A stretch of DNA of 64,000 nt from Algoriphagus locisalis (GTDB taxonomy: Bacteria > Bacteroidota > Bacteroidia > Cytophagales > Cyclobacteriaceae): contig NZ_FPBF01000001.1 of the NCBI RefSeq assembly GCF_900116615.1, forward strand, positions 1,029,648 to 1,093,647. The letters are read 5' to 3'. Positions 33,654 through 42,777 of the stretch are shown piece by piece; within the stretch, counting starts at the first letter, position 1, and every line of letters starts with the position of its first letter. The notes beneath the pieces were generated by a model, which worked only from the letters and a program-made list of their open reading frames with translations, ran no database searches and was not told where the DNA came from. Both the position numbers and the translations under genes were made by a program.

Positions 33654-36191
33654 TCATATTTCTGGTATTAAGGAAGATTGAATCATACTATATCGGGTAT
33701 CGGTATGACTGAAGTATTTTTCATAAATCGAATCAGAAGTCTCATGCAAAAGCCCGATTATTTCATCTAATAGGATCCTCAGCTCTATAAATTCTTGAGT
33801 AACTACATTTGGAATAGAGATTACATCAATATCACATAACCTGATTTTGGTGATCGCCTGGAGCAATTTCTTGCGCTCTATACTGAAAAGCTCTTTTTCA
33901 TCTTGATTTGGAAGTGTACTCAGATGACTATCGATCTCCAAAAGCTGGAAAATCAAAGATCTTGGATTATCCTCATGCAAAATCAGCAAACTCAACACAC
34001 CGTGCATTTCCAAGTTTGATCTGTAGCGATACCTGTATGTCACCAAACTTTCATTGCATCGCAAAGTATCTTCCATCAACTCTTTGTTTGACTCAGAATC
34101 AAATGATTTGCTCAGCATCCCTTTCAGAATCAAACAGTTATTTGAAGCCGATTCAATAAATCGTCCAATATTTAGCAAGTGCCAGGTAGGCTCACGGGTC
34201 ATATTATCAATATTCAGCCCATAAAAAGCCATCAGTTTTACCACCATATTATCCAAGCTTTGATAAGCCTGCATCAGGGTGGTATTTGCATTTCTCATTT
34301 TGGTAAGCTCCTCAGAAATACTGTCCAGAATCCTCCAGGTATCCAAGCTCAGCCTATCTCTGACAGAATAAGCATTGGTAAGAAAGCACTGAATGGAATA
34401 GGCCAAACTTCCCGATTGCTTCACATCATGTACTAATGCCAACAACTCTGCTTCTGGATTCTTCAGGTTCTTTTTTAGCGTAAACCCAGGCAAAGTGCCC
34501 GTCATGACAGTGAGTGTTTGTAGCAAAGTGCTTAAGACTGGATTGTCGTGAACGTGAATATCCTCATCCGATTCGTTGTAAGAAAGCAAGGTCATTCGCA
34601 TCAAGCGCACCGAATATGCTGAGCGCTCCAAATACCTTCCAAGCCAAAACAAGCGTTCACCAGTTCGGCTCGGCAAGACGTTGCGTACCAAAGGTTGAGT
34701 CTTTATTGGTTTGGCTGCTGAAGTAGTGATTTCTTTTGCCTTGCCCAGCACCCAGGTATCCTTACTGATTCCACCTGTTTGATTTGAAACCAAAAAAGCA
34801 CCTTTTGAAGGAGAACTTCTGGACAAGCCACCAGGCATCACTTTATAGTTCTTGTTTTCCGTATCAGCTACTACATAACTTCGGAAAACAGCATTTCTAG
34901 CCTCCAATTTATTATTGATCCAAGAAGGTGTAGTAGAAAAATCCACCATTTCCTGCCCCACATACATGTAGGGACTTCTTCTTATCTCCCTCTTCAAAGC
35001 TTCTATCTCCGCTTTACTTAAATTTCCGCCATAAACAGATTTCTTATAGGTGCCACGATAGATGTTTCGAATCACCAATGATTCTATATGCTCAAAAACA
35101 TATTTCATTTCGGTAGGCTGACCGCACCACCAAGTTGCCACAGATGGTAAAATTAGATCTTCACCAAGGAGATGCTTACTGATTTTAGGAAGAAATGCCA
35201 TCAGCCCTGGGTTCTCTAACACTCTGCATCCCAATGGATTAATCACCAGAACTTTGCGCTGCCTTACCGCTTCCATTAGACCTACAACTCCAAGGTGAGA
35301 ATTACTCTTAAACTCCAGCGGATCACAGAAAACATCATCCACGCGACGGATAATCACATCAACTTTCTCCAGTCCTTTGATGGTTTTCAGCCAAACATAG
35401 CCGTCACTTACTGTTAGGTCCTCACCAAATGCCAGTGTAAACCCCATAAAAGATGAGATGTATGCATGCTCAAAAAACGTTTCATTGGTCGGCCCAGGAG
35501 AAAGTAAAACTACTCGAGGGTTTTCCTTATTATTAGTAAGATTAGTAAGGGTGTTTTTAAAAGTCTGATAATATGAAGTGATCTTCCTAGCATGATTCTC
35601 TCGAATCAAATCTGGGAAAACCCTGGTCATTGCAGCTCTATTTTCGAAAGTATAACCTGCTCCGGAAGGTGCATCGGTACGATCATGAAGCACCCACATT
35701 TTACCATTTGGACCACGTGCCAAATCTGAAGAATACTGAATCAGCTGTTGCTCCCCGCCTAGCTTAATGTGATGAGCTTGTCGAAGAAATCCTCCGTGAT
35801 TGTAAATCAATTCAAATGGAATTCGGCCTTCTTTTATTAATGTTTGGTCTCCATATAAATCACTTAATATCAGGTTTAACAACTCGGTACGTTGAAGTAA
35901 GCCTTTCTCTATTCCTTCCCATTCTTCCGAACTGAAAACCATGGGAACGGGGTCTAGAATCCAAGGTCTATTCATCCCATTGGGATCGCCATAGACATTG
36001 TATGTCACACCGTTTTCACGCAGTTGACGACCAACTTCCTCATGGAACTGTCCCATGCGATCTGAGCCGGTTTGCTCATAGTATTTAGCTAGCCGTTCCC
36101 AATGTGGGCGTATTTTACCTTGGTCGGTGGCCATTTCATCCAGAAACGGCTCGTTATTGAACATTTTGTCAATAAGATAAGACTCAATCAT
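33654..36191 (-). CDS. Circularly permuted ATP-grasp protein fused to an alpha-E domain
   Basis: The 845-residue protein joins a circularly permuted ATP-grasp domain (DUF404/DUF407, about residues 15-480, with VVLLSPGPTNETFFEHAYIS and VDVIIRRVDDVFCDPLEF) to a helical alpha-E domain (DUF403, about 510-840, starting RNVLPSRTGERLFWLGRYLE). In many bacteria these are two separate genes; here they are one. The family was assigned by comparative genomics to peptide or amide-bond ligation; the substrate is unknown. It lies 40 bp after the DUF2126 gene. Confidence 0.9.
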   Translation of the reverse strand: MIESYLIDKMFNNEPFLDEMATDQGKIRPHWERLAKYYEQTGSDRMGQFHEEVGRQLRENGVTYNVYGDPNGMNRPWILDPVPMVFSSEEWEGIEKGLLQRTELLNLILSDLYGDQTLIKEGRIPFELIYNHGGFLRQAHHIKLGGEQQLIQYSSDLARGPNGKMWVLHDRTDAPSGAGYTFENRAAMTRVFPDLIRENHARKITSYYQTFKNTLTNLTNNKENPRVVLLSPGPTNETFFEHAYISSFMGFTLAFGEDLTVSDGYVWLKTIKGLEKVDVIIRRVDDVFCDPLEFKSNSHLGVVGLMEAVRQRKVLVINPLGCRVLENPGLMAFLPKISKHLLGEDLILPSVATWWCGQPTEMKYVFEHIESLVIRNIYRGTYKKSVYGGNLSKAEIEALKREIRRSPYMYVGQEMVDFSTTPSWINNKLEARNAVFRSYVVADTENKNYKVMPGGLSRSSPSKGAFLVSNQTGGISKDTWVLGKAKEITTSAAKPIKTQPLVRNVLPSRTGERLFWLGRYLERSAYSVRLMRMTLLSYNESDEDIHVHDNPVLSTLLQTLTVMTGTLPGFTLKKNLKNPEAELLALVHDVKQSGSLAYSIQCFLTNAYSVRDRLSLDTWRILDSISEELTKMRNANTTLMQAYQSLDNMVVKLMAFYGLNIDNMTREPTWHLLNIGRFIESASNNCLILKGMLSKSFDSESNKELMEDTLRCNESLVTYRYRYRSNLEMHGVLSLLILHEDNPRSLIFQLLEIDSHLSTLPNQDEKELFSIERKKLLQAITKIRLCDIDVISIPNVVTQEFIELRILLDEIIGLLHETSDSIYEKYFSHTDTRYSMIQSSLIPEI

Positions 36192-36231
36192 GCATCAAAA
36201 ATGGACTAATTAACCCTGAAATAATATAAAA

Positions 36232-39200
36232 TCATCGTTTTTTATATCGCCTTAAATCCATTGTATAGGGGAATTCAGGATTGACAATCTCGGCAGATGC
36301 ATCATAGGATGTTTTCAGATCCACTTTAGTAATATATCTGCCAGACTTCTGCTCATCTTGTACAGTCAAAGGAGCACCAGGTGCAGGAGTAATGGTATGC
36401 CCAAAGTCAAAGAATCTTGATATTCTGCGGGATTCAGCTTCATTGCTGTTGATAGGGAAATTATCATAGCTCCTGCCTCCCGGATGCACTACATGGTATT
36501 GACAGGCTGCCACAGATTTCTTGGTCCAGGTATCATACAAGTCAATCACCAGAGGAGTGTCTATCCCTATGGTAGGATGCAAAGCCGAATAAGGTTGCCA
36601 TGCTCTATATCTAATTCCAGCCACGTACTCACCTTGGACTCCGGTATTTTTCAACGGGATTCTATGGCCATTGCAAAGCAAATGGTAGCGGGACTCTGTC
36701 AAGCCTGAAATTTTCACCTGAAGTCTCTCCAAAGAAGAATCTACATACCTGGCTGTTCCTGAGCTGGACATTTCCTCGCCCAATACATGCCAGGGCTCAA
36801 TTGCCATTTTCAAATCCACATGAATACCTTCCACTTGAAGTTCTCCAATAAAAGGAAAGCGAAAAGAGAAAAATGGATCGAACCATGCTAAGTCAAAATC
36901 ATACCCCGCACCTTTCAGGTCATTGACCACTTCTAGCATATCTTTTTCGCAGTAGTGAGGAAGTAAGAACTTATCGTGAAGCGAAGTACCCCAGCGTACC
37001 AATTTATGATCGTATGGCTCTCTCCAAAACCAACTCATCAAGGCACGAATCAATAGCAGTTGCACCATGCTCATTCGATAATGAGGGGGCATATCAAATC
37101 CACGGAATTCTAAAATCCCTAAACGGCCACTGCTGGAATCTGGTGAATAGAGTTTGTCTATACAAAACTCCGCTCTATGCGTATTACCGGTAATATCTAC
37201 CAACAAATTCCTGAAAACCCGATCCACCATCCAGAATGGAATCTCATTCTCTTTGCCATTTGGCACCTGCTGAAAAGCCAATTCCAACTCATATAGCATG
37301 TCATCTCTACCCTCATCCACTCTTGGCGCCTGACTGGTCGGCCCAATAAACTGGGTAGAAAACAAATAAGATAAAGCAGGATGATGCTGCCAATAGGTAA
37401 TAAAGCTCTTCAATACATCAGGCCTTCTCAGCAAAGGGCTATTTTCCGGGGAAGAACCGCCAAGCGTAATATGATTTCCGCCTCCAGTGCCAGTATGCTT
37501 GCCATCCACATTGAATTTCTCACTGATTAGTCGTGATTCTCGTGCTCTCTCATAGAGAACCTCATAATTGTGAGTCACTTCCTTCCAGCTTTTCGCGGGC
37601 TGTACGTTTACCTCTATTACTCCAGGATCTGGAGTAATCATCATCTTTTCTATTCGCTTATCTGCTGGCGGATCATAGCCTTCTATGAGAATAGGCACTT
37701 TAAGCTTTTGGGCAGTCCGCTCAACGGCACGTACTAAATCTAAATAATGCTCGATAAAAGATACAGGAGGGAAAAACACAAAAAGCTTTCCCTCCCGAAC
37801 TTCAACAACTAAAGAGGTCTTAAAAATCCACTTAGAGTTAATAGGCTTTCTTTTTACCCGCTTGACTTTTTTGCCTGAGGACAAGGCCTGTACCTCAGCG
37901 AAAAGATCATTCTCAGGTTTAATTGGCTCATCTTCCGGTGGAGTAAATTCAATAGAATCTAATGGCAATCTCAATCCTGCTGGGGAGTTGCCAGGCACTA
38001 AATACAAGTCTTTGTAGCGGAACTTCCAGCGGCAGCTTTGCCACATTTGCTTTTCATATTCCCATTCCAAAGGAACTGAGTACCCTATCGGCTTGCCCAG
38101 ACCTTTTTTCAGAAGCTTCGCAAGTTTTTGGCGTTCCAAAGAAGATTTAAGATTGTACTTCGCAGGATTGATATTTACCGGGACTTTTCCTTCCTGCCAA
38201 ATAAAGTAGAATGGATCTTCATATAGTGGGGTCACGTTCAAGGGATCCACACTCAATTCTTTGACCAGCGTATTTATAAAACTCTTTGCTTTTCTGCTGG
38301 TCAATTTATAATCAACACTTAAATCCGCCATCAAGGCATCGTTATGCCACATGGGTTCACCATCTTTTCTCCAAAAGCAGGCTAGTTTCCATCTCGGTAA
38401 AGGCTCTCCGGGATACCATTTCCCCTGACCATATTGCATCAATGCACCTTTGCCAAATTCTCCCTTTAGCTTATGAAAAAGAATATTGGAAAGACTTCTT
38501 TTATGCTCACCGTCAGCGGCAGTATTCCATTCGGGAGCATCCTGATTATCCACCGAAACAAAAGTTGGCTCTCCGCCCATTGTCAGTCGCACATCATTGG
38601 CTTCCAAATCCTCATCGACTTTATCCCCTACTGCCAAAATTTTCTCCCATTGTTCCTCAGAATAAGGCTTGGTGACTCGGGGAGTTTCCTCTATTCTCGT
38701 CACTTCGTTTTTAAAGAAAAACTCAGTCTCTGCAGGTTCGGCCATACCAGATATCGGTGCGGCATCTTGCGGGCTAGGTGTACATGCCAGTGGAATATGC
38801 CCTTCACCGGCAAACAAACCCGACGTAGAGTCCAATCCTATCCAACCGGCTCCAGGTACATACACTTCTGTCCATGCATGTAAATCGGTAAAATCTTCCT
38901 CAGGACCTGATGGACCATCCAGGGATTTTTCATCTGACTTCAATTGCACCAAATACCCAGAAGCAAATCTTGAAGCCAATCCCACGTGCCTCAAAACCAA
39001 AACCATGAGCCAGGCGAAGTCTCTACAAGAACCAGAACCTAGGGTAAGTGTCTCCTCGCAAGATTGAACTCCAGGCTCCATCCGAACATTGTACCGGAGC
39101 TCCTGGTTGATCATCGAATTGATGGCCACGAGGTAATCAACGGTTACAATATCTTTAGTAATCAAAGCTTTAGCCTTTTCTACTAATTTCATCAGCAGAG

Positions 39201-39573
39201 GATCTGATTCTTTGATTTCCAAATATGGGCCGAGCTGCTGTTTTACGCTTTCGTCATATTCAAAAGGGAAATTGCCAGCATAATCTTCCACAAAGAAATC
39301 GAAAGGATTGATCACTACCATATCGGCAATGACTTCTACATCGATCTCAAAAAACTTGATTTTCTCAGGAAAAACTACTCTCGCCAAATAATTACCAAAT
39401 GGATCTTGCTGCCAATTGATAAAATGATTTTCAGGCTTAATATTCAAGGAATAGCCCTTGATGTGAGTTCGTGAATGCGGTGCAGGCCGCAATCTAATCA
39501 CTTGTGGACTGAGAGTAATATGACGATCGTACTCGTACTTGGTATAGTGCCGGATAGCAACTTTGATAGACAT
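36232..39573 (-). CDS. Transglutaminase-like domain fused to DUF2126
   Basis: This 1113-residue protein has an N-terminal transglutaminase N-domain and core (about 1-300; GSGSCRDFAWLMVLVLRHVG with the catalytic Cys, and DLHAWTEVYVPGAGWIGLD), followed by a DUF2126 region (about 330-1110; LTMGGEPTFVSVDNQDAPEW, and the glutamine-synthetase-like metal/ATP pattern around TGTGGGNHITLGGSS and HRAEFCIDKLY). DUF2126 is thought to be a COOH-NH2 ligase. The pairing of ligase and hydrolase in one chain and one operon suggests synthesis and trimming of an amide-linked product. It is the first gene of the cluster. Confidence 0.9.
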   Translation of the reverse strand: MSIKVAIRHYTKYEYDRHITLSPQVIRLRPAPHSRTHIKGYSLNIKPENHFINWQQDPFGNYLARVVFPEKIKFFEIDVEVIADMVVINPFDFFVEDYAGNFPFEYDESVKQQLGPYLEIKESDPLLMKLVEKAKALITKDIVTVDYLVAINSMINQELRYNVRMEPGVQSCEETLTLGSGSCRDFAWLMVLVLRHVGLASRFASGYLVQLKSDEKSLDGPSGPEEDFTDLHAWTEVYVPGAGWIGLDSTSGLFAGEGHIPLACTPSPQDAAPISGMAEPAETEFFFKNEVTRIEETPRVTKPYSEEQWEKILAVGDKVDEDLEANDVRLTMGGEPTFVSVDNQDAPEWNTAADGEHKRSLSNILFHKLKGEFGKGALMQYGQGKWYPGEPLPRWKLACFWRKDGEPMWHNDALMADLSVDYKLTSRKAKSFINTLVKELSVDPLNVTPLYEDPFYFIWQEGKVPVNINPAKYNLKSSLERQKLAKLLKKGLGKPIGYSVPLEWEYEKQMWQSCRWKFRYKDLYLVPGNSPAGLRLPLDSIEFTPPEDEPIKPENDLFAEVQALSSGKKVKRVKRKPINSKWIFKTSLVVEVREGKLFVFFPPVSFIEHYLDLVRAVERTAQKLKVPILIEGYDPPADKRIEKMMITPDPGVIEVNVQPAKSWKEVTHNYEVLYERARESRLISEKFNVDGKHTGTGGGNHITLGGSSPENSPLLRRPDVLKSFITYWQHHPALSYLFSTQFIGPTSQAPRVDEGRDDMLYELELAFQQVPNGKENEIPFWMVDRVFRNLLVDITGNTHRAEFCIDKLYSPDSSSGRLGILEFRGFDMPPHYRMSMVQLLLIRALMSWFWREPYDHKLVRWGTSLHDKFLLPHYCEKDMLEVVNDLKGAGYDFDLAWFDPFFSFRFPFIGELQVEGIHVDLKMAIEPWHVLGEEMSSSGTARYVDSSLERLQVKISGLTESRYHLLCNGHRIPLKNTGVQGEYVAGIRYRAWQPYSALHPTIGIDTPLVIDLYDTWTKKSVAACQYHVVHPGGRSYDNFPINSNEAESRRISRFFDFGHTITPAPGAPLTVQDEQKSGRYITKVDLKTSYDASAEIVNPEFPYTMDLRRYKKR

Positions 39574-39622
39574 AGGCTAGGTTGAAAGTTTTACTTGAAA
39601 AAGATCAAATCATTTAATAATT

Positions 39623-39634
39623 GCAAACGATTTG
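39623..39634 (-). promoter_or_regulatory. LacI-like half palindrome upstream of the DUF2126 gene
   Basis: GCAAACGATTTG shares the GCAAACGAT core with the sites at 32414 and 32640 and the perfect palindrome at 32091. It lies about 50 bp upstream of the DUF2126 ATG. This is a weak match on its own. Confidence 0.25.
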
Positions 39635-39821
39635 GGTTATCTGGGCTGCTCGTAATCCTTGTAATTTAAAGTAAGAATTGGGAGATCACAGCATTTGACA
39701 AAAGAAAAATCAATTCAACTTGAAATTACTTTTGATTGGACTCGACACTATTTTTCCTCAAAAATCAGAATTGGATCAAATTCTTCTTCGGTAAGTAAAC
39801 ATTTCTATTTAGTTTCAGTGG

Positions 39822-40496
39822 ATGGAAAAAAAGAAAAAGAAAATCCTCGTAATCGACATTGGGGGTTCAAATGTAAAAATCCTGGCTACAGGTGCAGAAG
39901 AACGAATCAAAATCCCATCTGGCGCTGATTTCAAGCCAGAAGAAATGGTAGAGCTAGTCAAAGAAAATGCCTCGCAGTGGGAATACGACATGATCACCAT
40001 GGGTTTCCCGGGAGTTGTCAAAGAAAACAGAATTATCAGCGAGCCGGTAAACCTTGGGGAAGGCTGGAATCAATTCGACTTTCATGCGGCTTTTAATTGC
40101 CCCATTAAAATCATCAATGACGCCGCGATGCAGGCATTGGGAAGTTATGAAGGCAAGAAACTTCTTTTCTTGGGTTTTGGCACTGGATTGGGCACAGCGA
40201 TGGTTATTCATAATACCATCATCCCGCTGGAAGGTGGACATCTTCCTTTCAAAAAGAAAACTTTTGAAGAGTACGTTGGTAAAGAATACTTGGTAAAAAG
40301 CGGTTCAAAGAGATGGGAGAAAAATGTTTTGAAAACAGTCGAGATCTTCCGTGCAACTTTTCAGCCTGATGATATTCTTTTAGGTGGTGGAAACTCAAAA
40401 TTGCTTACACAAATCCCTGAAGGATGTAGATTGGGAACAAACGAAAATGCGTTTAAAGGCGGATTTAAGTTCTGGGAAGAGGATTTTAAGCTCTAA
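39822..40496 (+). CDS. ROK-family sugar kinase (polyphosphate glucokinase-like)
   Basis: The 224-residue protein has the ATP-binding phosphate-1 motif ILVIDIGGSNVKILATG, the sugar-site region MGFPGVVKENRI and a C-terminal LGGGNSKLL motif, as in ROK kinases and polyphosphate glucokinases. It probably phosphorylates glucose or a related sugar from ATP or polyphosphate. It is shorter than typical ROK proteins (about 300 residues) but close to the short polyphosphate-glucokinase-like group (about 250). Its start ATG at 39822 is chosen over longer frames lacking homology. Confidence 0.75.
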   Translation: MEKKKKKILVIDIGGSNVKILATGAEERIKIPSGADFKPEEMVELVKENASQWEYDMITMGFPGVVKENRIISEPVNLGEGWNQFDFHAAFNCPIKIINDAAMQALGSYEGKKLLFLGFGTGLGTAMVIHNTIIPLEGGHLPFKKKTFEEYVGKEYLVKSGSKRWEKNVLKTVEIFRATFQPDDILLGGGNSKLLTQIPEGCRLGTNENAFKGGFKFWEEDFKL

Positions 40497-40565
40497 ATCC
40501 TAATTTATCAGAAACCCATTTTTTGTAGATTACAATTCACCCTATTTCAACAATAACCACAACCT

Positions 40566-41849
40566 ATGAAAAAGTTATTCCTATATGCCTGTGCAATTGC
40601 TATTTTTTCTAGCAGTTGCGATAAAAAGCAAACAGAGGATTCTACCGAAACTTTACTGGTAAATGATCAGGTTCGAGCTAGAATCGACTCTACCCTTTCG
40701 AGCTTTGTAGAAAGCGGTAATTTAGCTGGAGTCTCTGCATTGATTTTCGAAAAGGATCAAGAGGTTTACTACAATGCTTTTGGGTATGCTGATCGGGAGA
40801 ATCAGGTTAAAATGGATAGAAACACGATTGTGCAGATCTATTCCATGACCAAACCGATCACAGGCACCGCGTTAATGACGCTTTACGAAGAAGGAAAATT
40901 TCAATTGGATGATCCCCTATCAAAGTATGCGCCCGAGTTCGCCGAAATGAAAGTTTATGACGGTGTAGATGAAAACGGTGAGATCAAATTGGTAGATGCC
41001 GAAAGACCTGTAACTATTCGTGATATCACACGTCATACCGCAGGCTTTCCCAATCGGGCCGATATTCCTGGCTTAAGTGAACTTCTTGCAGAAAAAGACC
41101 CAAGGAGCTTTGAAATTGATTTGAATGAAATGGCCAAAAGAATCGGAGAAGTACCACTTTGGTTTCAGCCAGGAACACAGTGGGAATATGGACAATCCGT
41201 AGATGTACAGGCATTTTTGGTTGAAAGAATCGCAGGAATTCCTTATAAAGAATATGTGCAAACGCATGTGCTTGATCCTCTTAAGATGAGCGAAACCAGA
41301 TATTTTGTCCCAGAATCAGATAGAGCTAGAATGTCCGCTTCTTACAGAAGAACCGGTGAAGGGCAGCTGGAGCAACTTCCAAATGAAGAAGCTCATCGAT
41401 TCAATATCAACGAATGGCCTTTAACCCCAGGTGGATTTGGGTTTACATCTACTTTGGATGATTACATGACTTTTGCCAGAATGCTGGTAAATAAAGGGGA
41501 GTTTGATGGTGTCAGAGTCCTAAAACCTGAAACGGTAGAACTGATGAGTACCAATCAGCTTCCGGATTCCGTGACAGAGAGATCTTGGCTGCCAAGCAAA
41601 GGAAATGTGGGTTTCGGAATTGATTTTGCAGTGAGAGTAGCCCAACCTACAAGTGCTGAGGAAGTCAATGGAATTGTGGGTGAATTCTTTTGGGATGGAG
41701 CCGCCAGCACACTTTTCTGGGTAGATCCAGTCAATGAAATCACGGCCGTGCTTTTCGTACAGCTTTACCCTTACGATCAGATTAAGCTTCACAAAAAGTT
41801 TAAAGATGCTGTATATGGGAAATATCAGCCTGCAGTATCCAAAAACTGA
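40566..41849 (+). CDS. Serine hydrolase of the beta-lactamase class C / esterase family, lipoprotein
   Basis: This 427-residue lipoprotein (LFLYACAIAIFSSSC, Cys about 18) has the SxxK motif in QIYSMTKPITGTAL and the second motif in WEYGQSVDVQAFLVERIAG (Tyr-Gly-Gln in place of Tyr-x-Asn). DITRHTAGFPNRADIP matches the usual HTAGF-type segment. Relatives include esterases, D-aminopeptidases and transpeptidase-like hydrolases; resistance function is not implied. The substrate is unknown. It lies 69 bp downstream of the ROK kinase gene. Confidence 0.85.
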   Translation: MKKLFLYACAIAIFSSSCDKKQTEDSTETLLVNDQVRARIDSTLSSFVESGNLAGVSALIFEKDQEVYYNAFGYADRENQVKMDRNTIVQIYSMTKPITGTALMTLYEEGKFQLDDPLSKYAPEFAEMKVYDGVDENGEIKLVDAERPVTIRDITRHTAGFPNRADIPGLSELLAEKDPRSFEIDLNEMAKRIGEVPLWFQPGTQWEYGQSVDVQAFLVERIAGIPYKEYVQTHVLDPLKMSETRYFVPESDRARMSASYRRTGEGQLEQLPNEEAHRFNINEWPLTPGGFGFTSTLDDYMTFARMLVNKGEFDGVRVLKPETVELMSTNQLPDSVTERSWLPSKGNVGFGIDFAVRVAQPTSAEEVNGIVGEFFWDGAASTLFWVDPVNEITAVLFVQLYPYDQIKLHKKFKDAVYGKYQPAVSKN

Positions 41850-41924
41850 TTAAGAAAATTTTGATAATTGAGTAGTTGTCAGAAAAATTTAAGGATAGCA
41901 TTTCTCCGAAGAAAGGGCTGAATT

Positions 41925-42290
41925 TTACTTTAAATTTTTGATGAAAGTTGCCGAAGCCTGATCAAGTTCAATCAAAAAATCGCCCTTTACATTTAATTTT
42001 TGAATAGCACCCAGATTTTTAGTAATCGCATCTATTAAAACTGAGTTTGAAATATTGCCAAGATTAACTTTCACTAATTTTTTTGGCGTATTGCTGATGA
42101 GTTTACTGTTCTTAAAATCAGCATCCTTGGATATCACTATAAAATCATTCGTGTCGGCATAGGCACAAATTGCTCTATCATTAGTGAACCATCTATCCAA
42201 GATTTCATTGACATGAACTGTTTCAAATTCCAAAGATCTGAGATGATTAACTATTTTATACGATATATGAACATCACAGAGAAATTTCAT
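41925..42290 (-). CDS. DUF5615 PIN-like protein
   Basis: The 121-residue protein from the ATG at 42290 starts MKFLCDVHISYKIVNHLRSL and has the acidic pattern AYADTNDFIVISKDADF typical of DUF5615, a PIN-like fold thought to be an RNase toxin. The upstream DUF433 gene ends at TGATG so that stop and start overlap by one base, a sign of translational coupling. Together they look like a type II toxin-antitoxin or toxin-like pair. Confidence 0.85.
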   Translation of the reverse strand: MKFLCDVHISYKIVNHLRSLEFETVHVNEILDRWFTNDRAICAYADTNDFIVISKDADFKNSKLISNTPKKLVKVNLGNISNSVLIDAITKNLGAIQKLNVKGDFLIELDQASATFIKNLK

Positions 42291-42517
42291 CAAGCCACAT
42301 CCACGATGTTATGTCCAGAAAGAGAAAGTTTGGCGTACTGAAGGCAGGCTAATATATCTTGTCTTTCCAATTCAGGATGATCATCTAAAATTTCTTCCAC
42401 ACTCATGCCAGTACCCAGCATGTCTAAAACCACCTCAACTGGCCACCTCATGCCTCGTACACAGGGTTTCCCATGACATATCCCGGCATCTATCGTAATT
42501 CTATTTAGTAAGTTCAT
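42290..42517 (-). CDS. DUF433 domain protein, probable antitoxin partner
   Basis: The start is set at the ATG at 42517 (MNLLNRITIDAGICHGKPCV), giving about 75 residues; an earlier start at 42541 adds eight unsupported residues. DUF433 is a small winged-helix-like domain, shown by GKPCVRGMRWPVEVVLDMLG and SVEEILDDHPELERQDILAC. It is commonly found before DUF5615/PIN genes and is thought to be the DNA-binding antitoxin. Confidence 0.85.
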   Translation of the reverse strand: MNLLNRITIDAGICHGKPCVRGMRWPVEVVLDMLGTGMSVEEILDDHPELERQDILACLQYAKLSLSGHNIVDVA

Positions 42518-42634
42518 CCTCAAAGAGTTTGATTTTCTCAAATTTAAAGAATTTATCGTGTTTTAAAGTTTCTCCACTTTCAGATTAATTTCTTCTGAAC
42601 AGAACCAATAGCGGTTAGGATACTCTGCACAGCC

Positions 42635-42729
42635 ATCGTTCGTGTCTTCACGAACGATAAAAAAATCCAGCTTAGATTTCATTAACTTTGCGCTAAGCAG
42701 AACCAATTTCAGTCGAAATTTTGTTCTGC
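42635..42729. repeat. Two hairpin-forming inverted repeats upstream of mnmA
   Basis: ATCGTTCGTG (42635-42644) pairs with CACGAACGAT (42649-42658) around TCTT. GCAGAAC (42697-42703) pairs with GTTCTGC (42723-42729) with further TTTC/GAAA pairing inside. They lie between the DUF433 gene and mnmA. Neither carries a proper T run for termination on the plus strand; a leader structure or transposable remnant is possible. Confidence 0.5.
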
Positions 42730-42777
42730 AATTCATTGTAACTTAATGGACCTTGAATCCATTACTTATTACAGCGT

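Noticed and set aside
40566..41849. Antibiotic-resistance beta-lactamase
   Set aside because: The motifs fit the broad class C-like serine hydrolase/esterase family; the second motif is YGQ rather than YxN and nothing indicates drug resistance.
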